This document shows positions 1-5,329 of a DNA stretch of 5,431 bases, piece by piece. A program made the translations under genes and the position numbers. The stretch lies in NCBI GenBank assembly GCA_018623785.1, contig JAAZVD010000131.1, positions 1 to 5,431 of the forward strand. Reading direction: 5' to 3'. Position 1 is the first letter of the stretch. Every line of letters starts with the position of its first letter. The notes below the pieces were generated by a model. That model was given only the letters and a program-made list of their open reading frames with translations, had not been told where the DNA came from and ran no database searches. The stretch is from Bacteroidota bacterium (GTDB lineage: Bacteria; Bacteroidota; Rhodothermia; Rhodothermales; UBA10348).

Positions 1-2
1 AT

Positions 3-317
3 CCGGCGCGGATGGAAGACTTCCTCGCTGCCCAGGAGTCACTGGGGGGTGCCTTGGGACGGCTGTTGGTCGTGTCTGAAAATTACCCAGATCTGCGAGC
101 AACAGAGGCCTTCCGGGATCTGCAAGTGCAGCTCGAAGGCACCGAGAACCGTATCAACGTTGCCCGTCGGGACTACAACAGTGCCGTAGCGGCCTACAAC
201 GGTAATGTGCGCCGTTTCCCTGGCTCCATTGTAGCCTCGGTAACCGGCTTTGATACGAAAACGCCCTTTGAGGCACGCAAGGGTGCCGAGGATGCCCCGG
301 TCGTGGACTTCAACTGA
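3..317 (+). CDS. lemA: LemA family protein, C-terminal part (5' end outside window)
   Basis: Only the last 104 codons are present. The frame is already open at base 3 and ends at TGA 315-317, so the start, the N-terminal membrane helix and the first helices of the family lie upstream. The visible part carries the LemA signature: an ENYPDLRA stretch, then F-x-x-L-Q-x-Q-L, then TENRINVARRDYN, followed by AVAAYN and RRFPGSIVA. The end has FEARKGAE and VDF, which close many LemA proteins. LemA proteins are membrane-anchored helical bundles of poorly defined function, often encoded beside TPM-domain proteins, as here: the next gene begins 53 nt downstream on the same strand. The internal ATG at base 12 is not the start, because it sits inside the conserved domain. 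The family call is firm; the cellular role is unknown. Confidence 0.93.
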   Translation, partial: PARMEDFLAAQESLGGALGRLLVVSENYPDLRATEAFRDLQVQLEGTENRINVARRDYNSAVAAYNGNVRRFPGSIVASVTGFDTKTPFEARKGAEDAPVVDFN

Positions 318-370
318 GTACGCCGACCGAACCACGATCACGTCCGACTGGGTGGACAAAGCTCCTGTGT

Positions 371-1180
371 ATGGACCTCCCTTACCGACATGTACTTCGT
401 CTGACGATCTTGCTGATCGGGATCAGCGTCATGTCCTCCCTGTTCCTCGGGGTGCACCCAGCCTTAGCGCAGGTGCCTCCTCCCTCGGACCAGTTGGTGT
501 CAGACCTGGGGCAGTTTCTTGAGCCGGTAGAGGAGCGGGCTCTTGAGCGAAAGCTTCGAATCTATGCCGACACCACATCGACTCAGATCGTTGTCGTTAC
601 CGTTGAGGACCTGGATGGCATGGATGCCCAAACGTTTGCCCTCGAACTGGGCCGGCGCTGGGGTGTGGGCCAAGAAGCACGTGACAACGGCATCGTTTTT
701 CTTGTTTCGCGCGCTGAACGTCAGATCCGGATTGAAGTCGGCTACGGACTTGAGGGTGCTGTACCGGACGCCCTCGCTGCGCGTATCATTCGGGATGTGG
801 TAACCCCGTCGTTCAAGCAGGGGCAGTATTTTGCGGGAATAAACGCGGGTGTGGACCTGATAATGGCTGCCGCTGCCGGAGAGTTCGAAGGGATGCCCGT
901 ACCGACGGGATCGGGTGATAGAGAAGGCGGCAATCCGATCTTCATCTATCTGGCGTTTCTGTTTCTGTATTTCATGATCTCGGCCTATCGTAACAGAGGT
1001 AACGGTCACCGGGGCTATCGCAGGGATCGACGTGGCGACGTGCCCATCGTTCTCTGGGGTAGCGGGATGCATGGCCACCGCGCGGGGGGATTTGGGGGCG
1101 GTAGCGGATTTGGTGGTGGCGGTTTTGGTGGCTTTGGGGGCGGTGGTTTTGGTGGCGGTGGTGCCGGAGGAAGCTGGTAA
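371..1180 (+). CDS. TPM domain protein (YgcG type), secreted and membrane-anchored, with Gly-rich tail
   Basis: A 269-residue envelope protein. Residues 1-33 form a signal peptide ending in ALA before Gln34. The TPM domain spans roughly residues 40-170: VSDLGQFLEPVEERALE at its start, QIVVVTVEDLDG in the first strand, ELGRRWGVGQEARDNGIVFLVS, then RIEVGYGLEGAVPD and the IIRDVVTPSFKQGQYFAGI helix. This is the usual order for the family. Residues 188-205 are a hydrophobic membrane helix, followed by an Arg-rich segment (206-221), so the TPM domain probably sits in the periplasm with the tail on the cytoplasmic side. The protein ends in a Gly/Phe tail (239-269) closing with GGSW, common in YgcG-like proteins. 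TPM domains have been linked to phosphatase activity and photosystem repair in plants; the bacterial role is unclear. The position after lemA and before a TPR gene (5-nt gap) suggests a shared transcript. No strong ribosome site precedes the ATG. Confidence 0.93.
   Translation: MDLPYRHVLRLTILLIGISVMSSLFLGVHPALAQVPPPSDQLVSDLGQFLEPVEERALERKLRIYADTTSTQIVVVTVEDLDGMDAQTFALELGRRWGVGQEARDNGIVFLVSRAERQIRIEVGYGLEGAVPDALAARIIRDVVTPSFKQGQYFAGINAGVDLIMAAAAGEFEGMPVPTGSGDREGGNPIFIYLAFLFLYFMISAYRNRGNGHRGYRRDRRGDVPIVLWGSGMHGHRAGGFGGGSGFGGGGFGGFGGGGFGGGGAGGSW
1085..1177 (+). repeat. Glycine-rich low-complexity coding repeat
   Basis: The last 31 codons of the TPM-domain gene are imperfect repeats of a GGGF unit written mostly with GGT, GGC and GGG codons. 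Near-identical blocks containing TTTGGTGGC and GGCGGTGG recur, so this stretch could vary in length by slippage. The mirror C-rich open frames on the other strand are artefacts of this composition. Confidence 0.85.
1166..1173 (+). promoter_or_regulatory. Shine-Dalgarno-like site for the TPR gene
   Basis: GGAGGAAG lies within the last codons of the TPM-domain gene, about 12-15 nt before the ATG at 1186. It is the best purine-rich match before any start in this window, though the spacing is long and its bases also encode the Gly-Gly-Ser end of the protein. It may simply reflect that coding sequence. Confidence 0.4.
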
Positions 1181-1185
1181 ACATC

Positions 1186-1512
1186 ATGAGTCGACTCAAA
1201 CAACTGCTGGCCTTTCACGAGGAGGATCCTGACGATTCATTCGTCCGTTTTGCCTTGGCTGCTGAATACGTAAAACTGAAACAGTTCGATGAGGCGCTTG
1301 CTACGTTCAAAGCCCTTCATGAGAACGATCCCTCTTACGTGGGGCTGTATTTCCACTACGGGAAGTTGCTTCGACAACTGGAGCGTCCGGATCAGGCTGC
1401 GGCCATCTATCGCGAGGGCATCGCTGTGGCAACCCGTCTGACCGATTTTCATGCCCGCTCTGAATTGCAGTCTGCCCTCCTGGAAATGGACATCGAAGCC
1501 GATGAGCGCTAG
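1186..1512 (+). CDS. Small tetratricopeptide (TPR) repeat protein
   Basis: A 108-residue soluble protein with no signal peptide. It consists mainly of two TPR units: residues about 17-50 (with FALAAEYVKLKQFDEALATF and a closing NDPS) and about 51-84 (YFHYGKLLRQLERPDQAAAI, then YREGI). Each shows the alternating small and aromatic residues of the TPR helix pair and the A/G at the packing positions. An acidic helix at 92-108 may cap the fold. TPR proteins serve as protein-protein adaptors; nothing in the sequence identifies the partner. The start follows the TPM gene by 5 nt, and its last 11 nt overlap the start of the LysM gene (ATG at 1502), which points to translational coupling. Two TPR units is short for a free-standing TPR protein, so it may act as an oligomer or with a partner. 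The domain call is good; the specific function is unknown. Confidence 0.85.
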   Translation: MSRLKQLLAFHEEDPDDSFVRFALAAEYVKLKQFDEALATFKALHENDPSYVGLYFHYGKLLRQLERPDQAAAIYREGIAVATRLTDFHARSELQSALLEMDIEADER

Positions 1513-2428
1513 CCACCGGATTGTCGGCCGGCTGACGGGCATCCTGATGATGTCTTTTCTCGTCATGCCCATCCTGACGTGTCCACAGGCGGCAGCTCAG
1601 GAACGCACATCGGCAGAGGATGCCTGGATCAAGGTGTCTCCCGGTGACACATTGTTTTCCATTGCGCGTCGCTATGGCGTCCGCGTCGCAGATCTCCAGC
1701 AGTGGAACAACCTTACCGATGCATCCATCCGTGCAGGAATGCGGCTCCGTGTGCGTCCACCCACAGCATCAGCGGTAGCATCTCCTGAGGAGCAATCGAA
1801 TCTATCCTTGCTCGGCGGCGGTTTGGCAGCCGTCGACGTCGGTACAGGCCAGACGCTCTACTCGCTGGCCAATCGATTTGCCATGGCACCGGACAGCGTA
1901 TTGGCACTCAACCCGGAGTTGTACGGGGCGCTACATGAAGGCATGAGGATAATCGTTCCGGAGGATCGGATTATCCGAAGCCGTGTCGTCAATCGGGGAG
2001 AGACACTTTTCGGCATTGCCAAGGAGGAGGGCGTCACTGTTGAAGCATTACGTCGCGCCAATGGACTCTCCACTTCCACGATCAGCGTGGGGCTGCGCTT
2101 GAACATTCCGTCGCCATTGATCGATGACCAGGCGACGCTTCGTTTACCGGCTGCAGGCGTCTTCTCGATACTGCCATTTCCGGCCTTGCTCGAGGGCCGG
2201 CCGCTTTCCCGGGACCGGGTACTGGAGAAAAACAGCTTTTTTATCGCACATCCGACCCTGCCCGTCGGCACCGTTGTTGTCATCAGCACGGGCCAGCGAC
2301 ACATGTTTGCTAAGGTTGCTGAGCATTCGCCGTCGCCGCGTCCTCTGTTCATCGAAGGATCGACCGCCCTATTCGATGCGCTGTCCCTGATGCCGGGAGA
2401 CCGCGTGACGCTATGGAAGGTTCATTGA
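1502..2428 (+). CDS. Secreted protein with three LysM domains and an RlpA-like (DPBB) C-terminal domain
   Basis: A 308-residue exported protein. Residues 1-33 form a signal peptide (hydrophobic core at 11-25, small residues AAA at 30-32). Cys27 is preceded by Leu-Thr, a poor lipobox, so a lipoprotein is unlikely. Three LysM domains follow at about 43-85 (VSPGDTLFSIARRYGV, QQWNNL), 111-153 (GQTLYSLANRF, LALNPEL) and 161-203 (NRGETLFGIAKEEGV, RRANGL). LysM binds the glycan of peptidoglycan. Residues 240-308 resemble an RlpA-type double-psi beta-barrel: FFIAHPTLPVGTVVVIS, then KVAEHSP and a terminal GDRVTLWKV. In RlpA lytic transglycosylases the aligned positions are a His in AAH and an Asp in NDRGP. 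Here the His is kept (His250) but the Asp position reads Glu274, so catalysis is uncertain. The ATG at 1502 is chosen because it directly starts the signal peptide; the in-frame ATG at 1451 would add 17 polar residues and deepen the overlap with the TPR gene. Likely a peptidoglycan-binding or remodelling protein. Confidence 0.88.
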   Translation: MSASHRIVGRLTGILMMSFLVMPILTCPQAAAQERTSAEDAWIKVSPGDTLFSIARRYGVRVADLQQWNNLTDASIRAGMRLRVRPPTASAVASPEEQSNLSLLGGGLAAVDVGTGQTLYSLANRFAMAPDSVLALNPELYGALHEGMRIIVPEDRIIRSRVVNRGETLFGIAKEEGVTVEALRRANGLSTSTISVGLRLNIPSPLIDDQATLRLPAAGVFSILPFPALLEGRPLSRDRVLEKNSFFIAHPTLPVGTVVVISTGQRHMFAKVAEHSPSPRPLFIEGSTALFDALSLMPGDRVTLWKVH

Positions 2429-2444
2429 GCCATCGAATCGACAC

Positions 2445-3326
2445 ATGCACCGCAAGGCCCCAGATACCGATCCGCTCGCTTCGTTTCACCATCCGTCCGA
2501 TCAGGGCGCACAAGACGATGCGGATACAAGCACGCAGATTTCTTCCCGGAACAGGCCTACAGGGTATTGGCGGGCCACCCGATCCGTAACCTACGGATTT
2601 TTGGCAGCGCTGCCACTTTTCGTTCTGTACGAAAGCCTGATTCTTTTTGTGAACGCCGAGCGTGTATCCCACGTGCGGGTAGGGGCGGATCTTTGGATCA
2701 AGCAGCTACTTACGTTGATTGGAGGAGCATCAGCTGGGTCTGGCCTGGTGGCATTGGGTATTCCGGTTCTCTTGATTGGTTTATGGGTGTTTGTGCGTGA
2801 ACGAAAACGGCGTCCTCCCCTCCGAATGGCATGGTTTGCAGGCTTGATCGCAGAGAGCGCCGTGTATGCCGTTGGGGTGGCCATGCTTGTCTCCACCATC
2901 ATCGGGCTTGTTTTTGCGCTGTACCCGGCACTGGTATCTGGAGTGGAAGCTTATCCACTGGCGCTCTCAGGACAGTCTGCAGAGGCCCTGTCCATGCCCA
3001 TGATGCTGGTGCTTTCCATCGGAGCAGGCCTGTATGAAGAGCTGCTTTTCAGGGTACTACTCGTAGGTGGGCTTTTTTGGCTGTTCAACAAAAGCATGAC
3101 CCGATCGTGGATGGCGTACGCTCTCGCAGCCATCATTGGCGCCTTCCTGTTTTCCGCGGTCCACTATATGGGTGCCCTTGGCGATCCGTTCACGCTGTCA
3201 TCGTTCTCTTTTCGCTTTCTCTTTGGGCTGGTTCTGAATGGCCTGTTCCTCGTTCGTGGTTTCGGCGTTGCGGCGTGGACCCATGCCATTTATGATGTGC
3301 TCGTCGTGACACAAATCCTGGGGTGA
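2445..3326 (+). CDS. CPBP family intramembrane metalloprotease (CAAX/Rce1 type)
   Basis: A 293-residue multi-pass membrane protein. A polar His/Asp-rich N-terminal tail (1-45) precedes hydrophobic segments at about 48-70, 98-117, 129-163, 184-195, 204-214, 223-240, 256-271 and 275-292, the usual seven or eight helices. The three CPBP motifs are present: EExxxR at 198-203 (YEELLFR), FxxxH at 236-240 (FSAVH), and HxxxD at 280-284 (HAIYD). Glu198, Glu199, His240 and His280 are the expected catalytic or metal-site residues. The family includes eukaryotic Rce1, which cleaves prenylated CAAX proteins, and bacterial members that process peptides or regulate membrane signalling; the substrate here cannot be read from sequence. 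The gene starts 16 nt after the LysM gene with no clear ribosome site, and htpX follows after 83 nt. An intact active site suggests a working protease. Confidence 0.93.
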   Translation: MHRKAPDTDPLASFHHPSDQGAQDDADTSTQISSRNRPTGYWRATRSVTYGFLAALPLFVLYESLILFVNAERVSHVRVGADLWIKQLLTLIGGASAGSGLVALGIPVLLIGLWVFVRERKRRPPLRMAWFAGLIAESAVYAVGVAMLVSTIIGLVFALYPALVSGVEAYPLALSGQSAEALSMPMMLVLSIGAGLYEELLFRVLLVGGLFWLFNKSMTRSWMAYALAAIIGAFLFSAVHYMGALGDPFTLSSFSFRFLFGLVLNGLFLVRGFGVAAWTHAIYDVLVVTQILG

Positions 3327-3409
3327 TGACGTAAAAGCGTTCACGCGCACTGCTGCCTTGCCCGTTGCAAGCACGCGGTACGGTTCACCCGAAGAAACCC
3401 ATCATCATC

Positions 3410-4240
3410 ATGAATGGAATGAGGACGGCCGCCCTCATGGCGGCGCTGATTATGTTGTTTGCCCTTCTGGGACAGGCGCTCGGCGGAGAGCAAGGGATGA
3501 TTATCGCTTTTCTATTTGCCGTGATGCTGAATTTCGGATCCTATTGGTTCAGTGCATCTATTGTTTTGAAGATGTATCGGGCCAAAGAAGTCAGTCACGC
3601 TGAAGCACCCGAGCTCGTGGAGATGGTAGACCGCCTCAGACAAAAAGCGGGCCTCCCCATGCCACGGGTGTACGTGATTCCGTCGGATCAGCCGAATGCC
3701 TTTGCTACCGGTCGAAATCCGGCCAATTCGGCGGTAGCGGTCACGAACGGCATTGTCCGCTTACTGACGAAAGAGGAACTGGAGGGGGTCATCGCGCACG
3801 AACTAGCCCATATCCAGAACAGGGATATCCTGACAGGGTCCATTGCTGCCACTATCGCCGCGGCCATCACTATGCTGGCTCGGTTTGCGCTCTTCTTTGG
3901 CGGTGGCGACCGGGATCGTGGCAGTGCGTTTTCGGCCATTCTCATGATGATTCTGGCGCCGCTTGCCGCCATGCTCATCCAGATGGCCATTTCTCGATCG
4001 CGGGAGTTTGCAGCGGATCGGGATGGTGCCCTGATTTGTGGTAATCCGCGTGCTTTGGCCAGTGCTTTGCAGCGATTACAGTCAGGTAGTGAGCGCATTG
4101 CAATGGCGGGCAGCCCTGCCACGGCCCACATGTTCATCGTGAATCCTTTTGCGGGCTCCATGCGCGGCATTCAAAACCTGTTTTCTACCCATCCGTCCAC
4201 CGAGAAGCGCGTTCAGCGTCTCATGGACATGCGTCTCTGA
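3410..4240 (+). CDS. htpX: HtpX-type M48 membrane zinc metalloprotease
   Basis: A 276-residue inner-membrane protease of the HtpX family (peptidase M48), which degrades misfolded or damaged membrane proteins. Two N-terminal hydrophobic segments (about 6-24 and 29-53, containing [18 protein letters not shown]) lead into the cytosolic catalytic domain. The zinc-binding HEXXH motif is HELAH at 130-134, and the third zinc ligand is Glu199 in [11 protein letters not shown]. Between them lie two more hydrophobic segments (about 143-163 and 174-194). The segment [14 protein letters not shown] (91-104) and the end [12 protein letters not shown] (260-271) are also typical. An in-frame TTG at 3365 would add 15 polar residues; the ATG at 3410 is preferred because MNxxRT directly before the first helix is how many homologues begin. 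A second in-frame ATG at 3419 is possible. All catalytic residues are present. In E. coli htpX responds to envelope stress, but no such regulatory site is visible here. Confidence 0.95.
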   Translation: MNGMRTAALMAALIMLFALLGQALGGEQGMIIAFLFAVMLNFGSYWFSASIVLKMYRAKEVSHAEAPELVEMVDRLRQKAGLPMPRVYVIPSDQPNAFATGRNPANSAVAVTNGIVRLLTKEELEGVIAHELAHIQNRDILTGSIAATIAAAITMLARFALFFGGGDRDRGSAFSAILMMILAPLAAMLIQMAISRSREFAADRDGALICGNPRALASALQRLQSGSERIAMAGSPATAHMFIVNPFAGSMRGIQNLFSTHPSTEKRVQRLMDMRL

Positions 4241-4257
4241 TCAGCCTAGGTACACTC

Positions 4258-4518
4258 ATGGCAGGTGGATACTGGCACGTCATATTGATCACGTTTGTTG
4301 GCTTCGCTGCCTTGGCGGCGGCGTTGCTCGTGCCAGTCTGGCGTTTCCTCACGCGGGAAGAAGAGCAGGCCGAAGGGTTTACCTCGGCGGTGGGTGATGC
4401 AGTCGGCGGTTCCAACCCAGCCTGGCTCAATGATCTTCCGCCTGCGGAAGAGGTCTCATCGGCTCGTGCAGTGGCTGGACAGGAGGAAGGAACGGCAACG
4501 ACATCCTCACAGAAGTAA
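4258..4518 (+). CDS. Small single-pass membrane protein of unknown function
   Basis: An 86-residue protein that I do not recognise. Residues 7-28 are one hydrophobic helix (from HVILITFVGFAALAA to the Pro26-Val-Trp-Arg end). A short basic-aromatic turn (RFLTR, 29-33) and an acidic run (EEEQAE, 34-39) follow, then a low-complexity tail rich in Ala, Gly, Ser and Glu with an NPAWLNDLPP segment (53-62). The arginines just after the helix suggest the tail is cytoplasmic. It starts 17 nt after htpX on the same strand and ends 11 nt before the convergent helix-hairpin-helix gene, so it is probably the last gene of the run. It is likely real because it fills the space neatly and has a clear membrane segment, but no ribosome site supports the ATG. 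It could be an accessory of HtpX or simply co-transcribed with it. Confidence 0.7.
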   Translation: MAGGYWHVILITFVGFAALAAALLVPVWRFLTREEEQAEGFTSAVGDAVGGSNPAWLNDLPPAEEVSSARAVAGQEEGTATTSSQK

Positions 4519-4529
4519 GCCCTGCAGGA

Positions 4530-5111
4530 TTAGGGAGCCTGAGTAGAGTCTGCAGCGACGTCGAATATGATGAGCGGCAACAGCCGCTCGAGCGTTTTCG
4601 GTCCGATGCCGCGTACGGCAAGCAGATCCTCGGGGCCCATAAACGGTCCCTGCTCGATTCGGTGCTTCAGAATGCGATCGGCCATGGCAGGACCAATTCG
4701 GGGCAGTGCCTGAAGCACACGCGCACTGGCCGAGTTGACAGGAATCGGAAAGTCGGCCTTTGGCTTTTCGAGCGTATCCACCAGTACCCAGGACTCGACA
4801 CCCTCCTGCCTGATTGGAATAGCCTCAAAGGAAGCGCCAAAGCCGGTGTGGATGGTATCTACAGGGACCATGCCGTACAGGCCTTCGGCCGAATCGGCAC
4901 GCGCCGAGAGGGCTTCAAACACGCTGTCCATTTCGGCATAGGAGCGGTCATCAAACGGCGGCGAGGTTGCTTGCACGATCCGGATGACATGGCCTGATAA
5001 AATGACGCACAGCAAGACGATCATGGCGATGGCCTCTTTCTCTGAGCAAACCAGTCGTTCCCTGATCGGATACAGCAGTCTATGCTGCAGGTGTTTGAAT
5101 GGAGAGGGCAT
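4530..5111 (-). CDS. Membrane-anchored ComEA-like helix-hairpin-helix protein
   Basis: A 193-residue protein on the - strand. A short basic N-terminus with an amphipathic stretch (HLQHRLLYPIRERL, 7-20) is followed by one membrane helix (about 27-46). A linker of about 75 residues (47-121) matches nothing I know. The C-terminal part (122-182) is a double helix-hairpin-helix: PVNSASARVLQALPRIGPAMADRI with the first hairpin LPRIGP, then GPFMGPEDLLAVRGIGPKTLERL with the second hairpin VRGIGP. This is the arrangement of ComEA, which binds double-stranded DNA in the periplasm during natural transformation. Similar single-pass proteins occur without proven competence roles. The ATG at 5111 is chosen because it gives a normal short tail before the membrane helix; the frame stays open to an ATG at 5249, which would add 46 Arg-rich residues. 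It converges on the 86-residue gene and diverges from recO. The domain is certain; the uptake role is inferred. Confidence 0.88.
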   Translation of the reverse strand: MPSPFKHLQHRLLYPIRERLVCSEKEAIAMIVLLCVILSGHVIRIVQATSPPFDDRSYAEMDSVFEALSARADSAEGLYGMVPVDTIHTGFGASFEAIPIRQEGVESWVLVDTLEKPKADFPIPVNSASARVLQALPRIGPAMADRILKHRIEQGPFMGPEDLLAVRGIGPKTLERLLPLIIFDVAADSTQAP

Positions 5112-5329
5112 GATTGCTCTGGGTCTACGAAGGAGGCGCAGTCTGAAAACGGAAATGCTACTCAGCAAGACAGTCCACTGCCTCGCAACACTACGTGGTA
5201 AAACGAGCCCACTGCTCGGGAAACGGAACAACGCCGCAAAAGGTGACATCCTTGTTTGTGTGCTTCATTGACACACGCTTCTGCCAACAGTAACCTGCCC
5301 GAGTACGTCACTCTCATTTCTGCCGCATA
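5112..5329. other. Divergent intergenic region between the ComEA-like gene and recO
   Basis: This 218-nt stretch is the longest gap in the window. It contains the candidate recO promoter near its right end and, on the - strand, an open extension of the helix-hairpin-helix gene up to 5249. I see no tRNA, riboswitch or strong hairpin with a T-run in it. A promoter for the - strand gene is expected here but was not identified. Confidence 0.5.
5268..5296 (+). promoter_or_regulatory. Candidate promoter for recO
   Basis: TTGACA at 5268-5273 matches the sigma-70 -35 consensus exactly. At 17 nt spacing it is followed by TAACCT at 5291-5296, which matches only three of six -10 positions. It lies 33 nt before the recO ATG in the divergent intergenic region. 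A GTGTG/CACAC inverted repeat (5258-5262 and 5272-5276) overlaps the -35 box and could be an operator or chance. If the organism uses a Bacteroidota-type sigma factor, this consensus may not apply. No comparable site was found for the - strand gene. Confidence 0.35.

Noticed and set aside
500..1078. Long open frame on the - strand opposite the TPM-domain gene
   Set aside because: It lies wholly antisense to a gene with clear domain evidence, has no recognisable domain, and its composition mirrors the coding strand.
972..1218. Pro/His-rich open frames on the - strand near the Gly-rich tail
   Set aside because: They are the antisense reading of the glycine codon repeat; polyproline from GGN repeats is a composition artefact.
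1451..1501. Upstream ATG start for the LysM gene
   Set aside because: It would put 17 polar residues before the signal peptide and lengthen the overlap with the TPR gene to 62 nt.
1858..2352. 164-codon open frame on the - strand inside the LysM gene
   Set aside because: Shadow of the LysM/RlpA-like gene, with Ser/Arg-rich sequence and no domain pattern.
3337..3346. GCGT-TC-ACGC inverted repeat after the CPBP gene as a terminator
   Set aside because: The arms are 4 bp, the centre is 2 nt, and no T-run follows.
3365..3409. TTG start for htpX
   Set aside because: The 15 added residues are polar and unlike HtpX N-termini; the ATG at 3410 directly precedes the first membrane helix.
3399..3412. 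CAT triplet run just before the htpX start as a slippage switch
   Set aside because: Only about four units, outside the chosen coding frame start, and too short to suggest phase variation.
3688..4170. 160-codon open frame on the - strand inside htpX
   Set aside because: Antisense to the conserved catalytic domain of HtpX; Met/Ala/Arg-rich and without motifs.
4519..4560. Possible bidirectional terminator between the convergent genes
   Set aside because: There is an 8-bp palindrome CCTGCAGG and a CCCT/AGGG pairing of only 4 bp with an 8-nt loop, but no longer GC stem and no T-run on either strand.
4662..5271. Open frames on the + strand opposite the helix-hairpin-helix gene
   Set aside because: The - strand frame encodes an unmistakable double helix-hairpin-helix; the + strand frames have no domain pattern.
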